A DNA stretch of 12,307 nt from UBA4615 sp046046245 (GTDB taxonomy: Bacteria; Pseudomonadota; Gammaproteobacteria; Burkholderiales; Burkholderiaceae_E): NCBI GenBank assembly GCA_046046245.1, contig JBJOKE010000012.1, forward strand, positions 1-12,307, in the 5' to 3' direction. The notes below the pieces were generated by a model. The model ran no database searches. It was not told the origin of the DNA and saw only the letters and a program-made list of their open reading frames with translations. The position numbers and the translations under genes were made by a program. The stretch's first letter is position 1. Every line of letters begins with the position of its first letter. Shown one piece after another: positions 1 through 6,835 of this stretch.

Positions 1-1291
1 ACAGCCGCGCCCAGCCCATGCGCTGCGGGCGCGCCCGCACTGGCTCGACTTCCTCACACTCGGCGCGCGCCTCGACCTCGGTGGCCGCGTGCCCCAGAGC
101 GGGCGGCTCCTGCGGCACCACCCGCGCCCGCAGCTTCGCGTTGGGCGCCAGCACCCCGTGGTACCGGATCAGGTGCAGCCTCGGTCGCGGCACCAGCGCC
201 GCCAGCCGCTGCATGAACTCCAGCGGTCTCATCACCAGGTGAGTCGTGCCGTCTCGCCACGGCGTCTTCAACTCCAACTCCACCTGCCCTGCCGCGTTCA
301 CCTGGATGCGCTCGTCCGACAACGCCGGCCGGGTGATGTAGCGGCACAACCGCTCCAGCCGCTTGCGCTCGTGTGCTTCGATGCGCACCGCGGCGTGCAG
401 GCTGAAACCGTCGACGTCGGCACACAGCGGCTGGCGCGCGGTGACCTCGCGCGGCATCGCGCCTCGCAGCGTCAGCACCTTTTGGCCAGCGCGCGGTCCG
501 AAGGCGATCCGGTACGTGACCGCCGCCGCCTGCAGCGGCCGCAGCGTGCGTGCTTCCTCGCCGTCGGCATCCGCCTCGGTCAGCCAGCTCCGGCCCGTGT
601 CTTCGACCAGCACGCCCCGGCGCGTGAGCATCTTCATGAGCCGCGCAATGACGGTGTGCAGCAACGCGTGAAGTGCCTCGTCGGTGGGTGCAGCCGCCTC
701 GATGAACTCGGGTACCCCCTCGGCGTCACTGCGGTACACCCCGTCCAGCACCAGGCAGTGCAGATGTATGTTGAGGTTCGCCGCCGAGCCGAAGCGCTGG
801 ATGAGCGTCACGGAACCACCCTGGCCTTGGCCGCCGAGAATCTCCGCCGCTTCCTGCAGGTGTCGCTCGAGCGCGCGCTGCACCATGCCCAGCACCGGCG
901 TGATCAGCTGGGGCTGCGCGGCCAGCAGAAGCCGCAGCGGGATCGGCAGCGACAGCACCCACTGGCGCACCGGCACCTGCGGGATGACGTGATCCACCAG
1001 ATGAGCCGCAGTCTGCGACATGCGCCGCGCACCGCACGACGGGCAGAACCCGCGCCGCTTGCAACGGAACGCCAGCAGCGTGTCGTGGCCGCACTCGTCA
1101 CAGCGCAGTCGCAGGAAGCCGTGGGCCAGGATGCCGCACTCGAGGAACGCGTCGAACTCGTCCTTGACGAACCGCGGCAGCCGCGAACCGGTGCTGGCCT
1201 CGATGTGCACGACGAAGCTGGCCGCATGCTGCTGCACGAGCCGATACAGTGTGGTCTGCTCCGGTCGGTGGCGCGAGTAGTGCAGCGGCAC
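1..1291 (-). CDS. IS91-family transposase, C-terminus cut by window edge
   Basis: This is a rolling-circle (HUH, relaxase-like) transposase that nicks and joins single-stranded DNA to move its element. I read 430 codons with no stop from 1291 down to the left edge. Seen in order: an N-terminal YSRHRPEQTTLYRLV stretch; a zinc ribbon with C64, C67, C77, C83 and C86 (CDECG and CPSCG motifs); the HUH motif NIHLHCLVLDG with H176 and H178; and RLCRYITRP with the candidate catalytic Y318. The last visible residues, QRMGWARL, match the point where family members normally continue for several tens of residues more. No second tyrosine is visible four residues before Y318, where I would expect it in a two-tyrosine enzyme, so a single-tyrosine subtype is possible. 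No ATG fits the N-terminus. GTG at 1291 is the likeliest start, GTG at 1354 is an in-frame alternative, and the frame is closed by TGA near 1389. Confidence 0.88.
   Translation of the reverse strand, partial: MPLHYSRHRPEQTTLYRLVQQHAASFVVHIEASTGSRLPRFVKDEFDAFLECGILAHGFLRLRCDECGHDTLLAFRCKRRGFCPSCGARRMSQTAAHLVDHVIPQVPVRQWVLSLPIPLRLLLAAQPQLITPVLGMVQRALERHLQEAAEILGGQGQGGSVTLIQRFGSAANLNIHLHCLVLDGVYRSDAEGVPEFIEAAAPTDEALHALLHTVIARLMKMLTRRGVLVEDTGRSWLTEADADGEEARTLRPLQAAAVTYRIAFGPRAGQKVLTLRGAMPREVTARQPLCADVDGFSLHAAVRIEAHERKRLERLCRYITRPALSDERIQVNAAGQVELELKTPWRDGTTHLVMRPLEFMQRLAALVPRPRLHLIRYHGVLAPNAKLRARVVPQEPPALGHAATEVEARAECEEVEPVRARPQRMGWARL
1..1291 (-). mobile_element. Partial IS91-like insertion sequence, ends not located
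   Basis: The transposase gene implies an IS91-type element, which moves by rolling-circle replication and makes no terminal inverted repeats or target duplications. Its two ends (ori and ter) therefore cannot be recognised by simple repeat search. The ori end is expected beyond the 3' end of the transposase, outside the window. The ter end is expected upstream of the start, somewhere in 1292-1640, where the hairpin at 1548-1570 is one candidate. The reading frame is undamaged over the visible part, so the copy may be active. The interval given is only the transposase gene. Confidence 0.6.
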
Positions 1292-1609
1292 ACCATCGGG
1301 CGCATGCGATGCCGTGTGATCGCCGGAGGGACCGTGATGGCGGGCGCCGGGCACGCGAAGCCTGAGAGGTCGAAACCCCGCACGGTGTCAGCGCCGGCAG
1401 CAGTCCGCCATCGACCACAGGACCGAGCCCCTTCGGTCTGCGATGAACGACGTAGTCCCCTCGGGTCCGCGCAGATCGGTCCGACGCCCTTCGCCACCAG
1501 CACCGGCCCGCCGATCGGCTTGCCGCAGGTTGCCTGACGATCCTGCTGTGGCGCGCGATGAGCGCGCCACCGGGTCACCGAGCCCAGGCGCGCACCATGC
1601 CCGGTGAAG
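1292..1609. other. Non-coding or remnant stretch between IS91 transposase and guaA
   Basis: No complete gene is convincing here. The minus strand has one peptide of interest between about 1440 and 1530: it reads TCGKPIGGPVLVAKG then VGPICAD. This resembles the CGxPL...GxGPxC pattern of small phage and plasmid zinc-binding proteins of the DUF6011 type. The usual first cysteine of the CxxC pair is replaced by Gln, and no clear start, ribosome binding site or downstream domain accompanies it, so it is probably a fragment. The stretch also contains the perfect hairpin at 1548-1570. I see no tRNA, integrase remnant or clear promoter for the transposase. Confidence 0.5.
1548..1570. repeat. Perfect inverted repeat, 9-bp stem with 5-base loop
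   Basis: The arm GTGGCGCGC at 1548-1556 pairs exactly with GCGCGCCAC at 1562-1570 around the loop GATGA. It lies upstream of the transposase and downstream of guaA, with no T-run on either strand. It could be a secondary-structure element of the IS91 ter end, or a factor-independent structural stop for guaA transcripts. The sequence alone does not decide this. Confidence 0.6.
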
Positions 1610-1632
1610 GATCCCTGCAGCTTGCAGGGATC
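1610..1632 (-). terminator. Hairpin just after guaA, possible terminator
   Basis: The arm GATCCCTGCA at 1610-1619 pairs perfectly with TGCAGGGATC at 1623-1632 around a 3-base loop. The stem begins seven bases past the guaA stop codon, which is where an intrinsic terminator would sit. There is no U-tract after it on the minus strand, so termination may be weak or need Rho. The structure may equally be part of a recombination site. Confidence 0.45.
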
Positions 1633-1655
1633 GAGGGAGTCACTCCCACTCGATC
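1629..1655. other. Imperfect palindrome across the guaA stop codon; candidate island attachment site
   Basis: On the plus strand GATCGAGGGAGT (1629-1640) and ACTCCCACTCGATC (1642-1655) are inverted copies of each other around the single base C1641, apart from a two-base bulge. The guaA TGA codon (1640-1642) lies at the centre. The 3' end of guaA is a known integration hotspot for genomic islands carrying tyrosine recombinases, and inverted arms around a short core are what such enzymes bind. No integrase gene and no second copy of the site are present in the window, so this call is inference. Confidence 0.35.
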
Positions 1656-3259
1656 GTAGCCGGCGGCTTCCCCGACACGTCGTACACCACCCGGTTGATC
1701 CCCCGGACCTCGTTGATGATCCGGTTCGACACCCGCCCGAGCAGCTCGTGCGGCAGGTGCGCCCAGTGCGCCGTCATGAAGTCCTGGGTCTGCACCGCGC
1801 GCAGCGCGGTGACGTGCTCGTAGGTGCGGCCGTCGCCCATCACGCCCACCGAGCGCACCGGCAGGAACACCGCGAAGGCCTGCGAGGTCAGCTCGTACCA
1901 CGTCCGGCCGACCTCGTCGGTGCGCACCAGCCCCGCGGCCGCGTCGCGTTCGGTGGCGCGCGTGGCGCGCAGCTCGTCGATGAAGATCGCGTCGGCCCGT
2001 CGCAGCAGGTTCGCGTACTCCATCTTCACCTCGCCCAGGATCCGCACGCCCAGGCCAGGCCCCGGGAACGGATGCCGGTAGACCATCGCCGGCGGCAGCC
2101 CGAGCGCGACACCCAGCTCGCGCACCTCGTCCTTGAACAGCTCGCGCAGCGGCTCGAGCAGCTTGAGCTTCATCGTCTCGGGCAGGCCGCCGACGTTGTG
2201 ATGCGACTTGATCGTCTTCGCCTTGCCGGTCTTCGCACCGGCCGACTCGATCACGTCGGGATAGATCGTGCCCTGCGCGAGCCAGCGTGCGTCCTTCAGC
2301 CTCCCCGCCTCGCGCTGGAACACCTCGACGAACTCGCCGCCGATGATCTTGCGCTTGGCCTCGGGGTCGGAGACGCCGGCGAGCCTGCGCATGAAGTCGT
2401 CGGTCGCGTCGACGTGGATCACCGTGACGCCGAGGTGCTCGGCGAAGGTCTCCATCACCTGCTTCGCCTCGTTCAGGCGCAGCAGGCCGTGGTCGACGAA
2501 CACGCAGGTCAGCTGCTCGCCGATCGCGCGGTGGATCAGCGCGGCCGCCACCGACGAATCGACGCCGCCCGACAGCCCGAGGATCACCTGCTCGGCGCCC
2601 ACCTGCTCGCGGATCCGCGCCACCGCCTCGTCGACGAAGTTAGGCATCGTCCAGTCGGCCTTCGCCCCGCACAGGTCGACGACGAAGCGCCGGAGCATCG
2701 CGCGGCCCTGCTTCGTGTGCGTGACCTCGGGATGGAACTGGACCGCGTAGAAGCGCCGCGCCTCGTCGGCCATGGCGGCGATCGGGCAGCTCGGCGTGGA
2801 GGCCATCACCGCGAAGCCCGGCGGCAGCTCGGCCACCTTGTCGCCGTGGCTCATCCACACGTCGAGCAGCCCGTGGCCCTGCTCGTTGCGCCGGTCCTCG
2901 ATGCCATCGAGCAGCTTCGTGTGGCCTCGCGCACGGACCTCGGCGTAGCCGAACTCGCGGTGGTCCGACCACTCGACGCGACCGCCGAGCTGCGCGGCCA
3001 TCGTCTGCATGCCGTAGCAGATCCCCAGCACCGGCACGCCGAGCTCGAAGACCGCCTGCGGCGCGCGCATGGACGTCTCCTCGTAGGTCGACGCGTGGCT
3101 GCCCGACAGGATCACGCCCTTCGGCGCATACGCGCGGACGAAGTCGTCCGACACGTCGTACGGATGGATCTCGGAGAAGACACCGGCCTCGCGCACGCGG
3201 CGCGCGATCAGCTGGGTGACCTGCGAGCCGAAGTCGAGGATGAGGATGCGGTCGTGCAT
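1640..3259 (-). CDS. guaA: GMP synthase (glutamine-hydrolysing)
   Basis: GuaA converts XMP, glutamine and ATP to GMP in the cytoplasm, the last step of de novo guanine nucleotide synthesis. The 539-residue product begins MHDRILILDFGSQ. It carries the class I glutamine amidotransferase domain (roughly residues 1-195) with nucleophile C81 in GICYGMQ and the catalytic pair H176/E178 in QFHPEVT. Next comes the ATP-pyrophosphatase domain with its SGGVDSS P-loop at 230-236. The C-terminal dimerisation domain includes RHPFPGPGLGVRI and ends TIEWE, the normal family terminus. An open frame extends 34 codons upstream into the guaB 3' end, but the start at 3259 matches the family N-terminus. No strong ribosome binding site precedes it; the nearest purine run (AGGAGCG) lies about 30 bases upstream, beyond a hairpin. 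It follows guaB by 49 bases and is probably co-transcribed with it. Confidence 0.98.
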   Translation of the reverse strand: MHDRILILDFGSQVTQLIARRVREAGVFSEIHPYDVSDDFVRAYAPKGVILSGSHASTYEETSMRAPQAVFELGVPVLGICYGMQTMAAQLGGRVEWSDHREFGYAEVRARGHTKLLDGIEDRRNEQGHGLLDVWMSHGDKVAELPPGFAVMASTPSCPIAAMADEARRFYAVQFHPEVTHTKQGRAMLRRFVVDLCGAKADWTMPNFVDEAVARIREQVGAEQVILGLSGGVDSSVAAALIHRAIGEQLTCVFVDHGLLRLNEAKQVMETFAEHLGVTVIHVDATDDFMRRLAGVSDPEAKRKIIGGEFVEVFQREAGRLKDARWLAQGTIYPDVIESAGAKTGKAKTIKSHHNVGGLPETMKLKLLEPLRELFKDEVRELGVALGLPPAMVYRHPFPGPGLGVRILGEVKMEYANLLRRADAIFIDELRATRATERDAAAGLVRTDEVGRTWYELTSQAFAVFLPVRSVGVMGDGRTYEHVTALRAVQTQDFMTAHWAHLPHELLGRVSNRIINEVRGINRVVYDVSGKPPATIEWE

Positions 3260-3268
3260 GAAAGACAA

Positions 3269-3289
3269 CGACCCGGCCGGGCCGGGTCG
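3269..3289 (-). promoter_or_regulatory. Hairpin in guaB-guaA spacer, possible attenuator
   Basis: CGACCCGGC (3269-3277) pairs perfectly with GCCGGGTCG (3281-3289), a 9-bp GC-only-rich stem with a 3-base loop. On the minus strand it is followed directly by TTGTCTTTC and then the guaA ATG. A strong stem followed by a pyrimidine-rich, partly T-rich run resembles a leaky intrinsic terminator or an RNA-stabilising structure that could set the guaB:guaA ratio. It may also mask translation initiation of guaA. Regulation is inferred; only the structure is seen. Confidence 0.4.
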
Positions 3290-3308
3290 CTCCTGAGGCG
3301 GTCGAGGG

Positions 3309-4769
<1,461 letters not shown>

Positions 4770-4793
4770 GGGGCCCTCTGGGCACAAAAAGCG

Positions 4794-4799
4794 ATTATA
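4794..4799 (-). promoter_or_regulatory. -10 element of the guaB promoter
   Basis: The minus strand reads GGTATAATCGC here, with a perfect consensus TATAAT, which stands out in such GC-rich DNA. Transcription would start around 4787, giving a leader of fewer than 20 bases with AGAGG before the guaB ATG. I see no good -35 hexamer 16-18 bases upstream, only GC-rich sequence. The promoter may therefore depend on the strong -10, on an activator, or on upstream contacts. Confidence 0.6.
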
Positions 4800-4912
4800 C
4801 CGGTCTCCGCCCGGCCCCGGCCGCCGGCCGGCCGTCGGCACTCGGGATCGGTGCACGGGGGCGCGCCGTAGCATCGTCCGGTCACCCGATCCGCCCCAAC
4901 GGGGTCACGGAC

Positions 4913-5458
4913 ATGTCGATCCGACACCTGTTGCCACTGCTGCTCGTGGCACTCGCCGCCGCGCCGTTCGCGCACGCCCAGTACAAGTGGCGCGATGCGA
5001 ACGGCCGGATGGTGTACTCCGACATGCCTCCGCCCGCTTCGGTCGCGCCCAGCGCGGTGCTGCAGGCACCCGGCCGGCCGGCCCCCGCAGCCGACCCCGG
5101 CGGATCGGGTGCGACGGCGAAGGCCGCCGCGGGATCCGCATCGGGCGCCGCGCCTGCCACGGGAATGGCGGTCCCGGCGGCCCCGGCCGCGAGCGCGGCC
5201 GACCGCGAGCTCGAGTTCCGCAAGCGGCGGCTGGAGCGGGCCGAGGCCGAGCGCAAGGCCGCCGAGGAGGCCGGGCAGAAGAAGGAGCTCGCCGCCGCCT
5301 GCGACGATACCCGCAGCCAGCTGCGCACGCTCGAGAGCGGAATGCGCGTCTCGCAGGTCAACGAAGGCGGCGAGCGCGTGGTGATGGACGACGCGATGCG
5401 CGCGTCGAAACTGGCCGCCGCGCGCGAAGCCCTGAAGAAGCACTGCGCGTCGTCCTGA
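4913..5458 (+). CDS. Secreted DUF4124-domain protein
   Basis: A 181-residue protein of unknown function. Residues 1-22 form a Sec signal peptide with a leucine/alanine core and an AHA|Q cleavage site, so it should be periplasmic or membrane-associated. Directly after it, QYKWRDANGRMVYSDMPPP is the DUF4124 motif, a short beta-type module common in proteobacterial envelope proteins. Residues about 45-95 are low-complexity Ala/Pro/Gly. Residues about 96-127 are highly charged (RKRRLERAEAERKAAEEAG) and probably form a helix or coiled coil. The C-terminal part contains the two cysteines left after the signal peptide (around 129 and 178), which could form a disulfide. The start has only a weak ribosome binding site. 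It is divergent from guaB and convergent with rnfH, leaving 17 bases between stops. No specific role can be given. Confidence 0.88.
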   Translation: MSIRHLLPLLLVALAAAPFAHAQYKWRDANGRMVYSDMPPPASVAPSAVLQAPGRPAPAADPGGSGATAKAAAGSASGAAPATGMAVPAAPAASAADRELEFRKRRLERAEAERKAAEEAGQKKELAAACDDTRSQLRTLESGMRVSQVNEGGERVVMDDAMRASKLAAAREALKKHCASS

Positions 5459-5475
5459 CGCGCCACGGCCCGCCT

Positions 5476-5853
5476 TCAGCCCTTCGATCCGCTCGGCGTC
5501 CGCGCGCGGTCGGGGGCCCAGCGCCGCTCGCCGGTCTCGCGGCGACGGTGCTCGGCACGCCGTTGGCGCGCCACTTTCGGATCCACCGTGAGCGGCGGCA
5601 GCAGCTCGATCCGGTCCCGGTCGTGGAGCGGGTCGGCAGGTGCGGCACGCCGGCCGAGCACCGCGACGGTCAGCGCATCGAGCGGCCCCCGCCCCGGCGA
5701 CACGCCACCCGAGGCGGCGATCCGCGCGGCGATCCCGCTGGCCGCCAGCGCGTCGGCCACCGTGCTGCCCGTCGGCATGCGCACCGAAACCCGCAGCGGC
5801 GGCGCCACGCCGATCCAGCAGACCTCGACCTCCAGCGGCGCTGCCTCAGCCAT
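5476..5853 (-). CDS. rnfH: RnfH-family ubiquitin-fold protein
   Basis: A small cytoplasmic protein of the RnfH (UPF0125) family, which has a beta-grasp, ubiquitin-like fold. The family is named from rnf electron-transport clusters, but most members, like this one, sit next to ratA and their function is unsettled. The 125-residue product shows EVEVCWIG at the N-terminus, the central TVADALAASGI helix, VAVLGRRA, then DRDRIELLPPLTVDPKVARQRRA, which matches the conserved end of the fold. The roughly 25-residue Arg-rich tail after that is probably disordered. The start at 5853 lies inside the end of ratA (8-base overlap), so the two are translationally coupled. The frame extends upstream within ratA, but that part has no family similarity. 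Confidence 0.86.
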   Translation of the reverse strand: MAEAAPLEVEVCWIGVAPPLRVSVRMPTGSTVADALAASGIAARIAASGGVSPGRGPLDALTVAVLGRRAAPADPLHDRDRIELLPPLTVDPKVARQRRAEHRRRETGERRWAPDRARTPSGSKG

Positions 5854-6277
5854 GGATCGCATCCGCGCGCCGCACGAACGCGTCGACGAAGCTGCCGGCG
5901 ATCTGGTCGAACACCGGGGAGAGCGCCCGTGACAGCAGCGCACCGGCGAACTGGTAGTCGAGCGAGAACTCGACCTTGCAGGCGTCCTCGCGAAGCGGCG
6001 TGAACCGCCACTGCCCGTCGAGCCGGGAGAACGGCCCGTCTCGCAGCGTCATCCGGATGCTGCGGTCGGGCTCGTGCAGGTTCTCGGTCGTGAACGACTG
6101 CTGCAGGCCGCGGAAGTCGATCCGCACGGTGGCGACCATCCGCGTGTCGCTGCGCTCGTGGACCTCGCTGCCGCCGCACCACGGCAGGAAGCGCGGATAG
6201 TCCTCGACCCGCTCGACCAGGCCGAACATCAGCGGCGCGCCGTAGGGCACGAGGACGGACTTGTTGACCGAGGGCAT
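5846..6277 (-). CDS. ratA: RatA / Coq10-like START-fold protein
   Basis: A 143-residue SRPBCC (START-like) protein. In E. coli the relative RatA was reported as a toxin blocking 70S ribosome association, while Coq10 homologues act as ubiquinone-binding chaperones for respiration; which applies here cannot be told from sequence. The N-terminus MPSVNKSVLVPY, the segment VERVEDYPRFLPWCGGS, the DGPFSRLDGQWRFTPL strand pair and the C-terminal helix SFVDAFVRRADAI all align with the family over its full length. It is the first gene of a ratA-rnfH pair and is divergent from smpB. RatA is a solitary toxin by name only: the adjacent RnfH was once listed as its antitoxin, but later work did not generally support that pairing. 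Confidence 0.92.
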   Translation of the reverse strand: MPSVNKSVLVPYGAPLMFGLVERVEDYPRFLPWCGGSEVHERSDTRMVATVRIDFRGLQQSFTTENLHEPDRSIRMTLRDGPFSRLDGQWRFTPLREDACKVEFSLDYQFAGALLSRALSPVFDQIAGSFVDAFVRRADAIHG

Positions 6278-6327
6278 CGACGAAGGCGCCGGAGTCGGCC
6301 CCGCGGGGGCTGGACGGGGGCGGCTGC

Positions 6328-6346
6328 TAGAATCGGCGGGATTCTA
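6328..6346. promoter_or_regulatory. Mirror-symmetric -10 elements between ratA and smpB
   Basis: TAGAATC at 6328-6334 and GATTCTA at 6340-6346 form a perfect 7-bp inverted repeat with five bases between. Each arm reads TAGAAT in its own direction, a good -10 hexamer (5 of 6 to TATAAT). The plus-strand copy would start smpB transcription near 6340, and the minus-strand copy would start ratA transcription near 6334. No clear -35 hexamer is visible for either. The repeat may alternatively be an operator for a dimeric regulator. Confidence 0.5.
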
Positions 6347-6370
6347 CCTCCCCGGGCCGCGCGGCCTCCC

Positions 6371-6829
6371 ATGAGCATCGTCGACAACCGCAAGGCGTTC
6401 CACGACTTCTTCATCGAGGAACGCTACGAGGCCGGGCTGGTCCTCGAGGGCTGGGAGGTCAAGGCGATCCGCGCGGGCCGCGTCCACCTGAAGGAAGCCT
6501 ACGTGATCGTCCGCGGCGCCGAGCTGTTCCTGCTCGGTGCACACGTCACGCCGCTCACCGCCGCGTCGACCCACGTCCGACCCGACCCGACACGCACCCG
6601 CAAGCTGCTGCTTCACGCGGCCGAGACCGCGAAGCTGATCGGCAAGGTCGAGCGCGCCGGCTACACGCTGGTCCCGCTCGACCTGCACTACAAGGGCGGG
6701 CGCATCAAGCTCGAGGTCGGGCTCGCCAAGGGCAAGAAGCAGTACGACAAGCGGGCCACCGAGCGCGAGCGCGAGTGGCAGCGGGAGAAGCAGCGCCTGG
6801 TCAAGACCGGGACGCGGGTCGCAGGCTGA
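6371..6829 (+). CDS. smpB: SsrA-binding protein
   Basis: SmpB binds tmRNA and delivers it to stalled ribosomes in trans-translation, mimicking the anticodon arm of the tRNA part. The 152-residue product has the normal length. It shows the N-terminal NRKAFHDFFIEERYEAG segment, the EGWEVKAIRAGRVHLKEAYV oligonucleotide-binding core, the LHYKGGRIKLEVGLAKGKK strand, and the basic C-terminal tail KQYDKRATEREREW onward that enters the mRNA channel. The ATG at 6371 is chosen because the family N-terminus begins there; the frame is open further upstream but without similarity. No Shine-Dalgarno sequence is obvious, only CGGCCTCCC. The tmRNA gene ssrA is not in the window. The stop lies six bases from that of the convergent SPFH gene. 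Confidence 0.97.
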   Translation: MSIVDNRKAFHDFFIEERYEAGLVLEGWEVKAIRAGRVHLKEAYVIVRGAELFLLGAHVTPLTAASTHVRPDPTRTRKLLLHAAETAKLIGKVERAGYTLVPLDLHYKGGRIKLEVGLAKGKKQYDKRATEREREWQREKQRLVKTGTRVAG

Positions 6830-6835
6830 GACCGA

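Noticed and set aside
89..1537. A 482-codon plus-strand open frame at the left end
   Set aside because: It is exactly the antisense frame of the IS91-type transposase, whose zinc ribbon, HUH motif and catalytic Tyr are clear on the minus strand.
4801..4860. GC-rich repeats of CCGGCC upstream of guaB as a regulatory array
   Set aside because: The short CCGG-type palindromes are what GC-rich intergenic DNA gives by chance; no regular spacing or longer conserved unit is visible.
5476..6277. RatA-RnfH as a toxin-antitoxin module
   Set aside because: Both proteins are widely conserved core genes in proteobacteria and the antitoxin role of RnfH is not well supported. Operon overlap alone does not make a toxin-antitoxin system.
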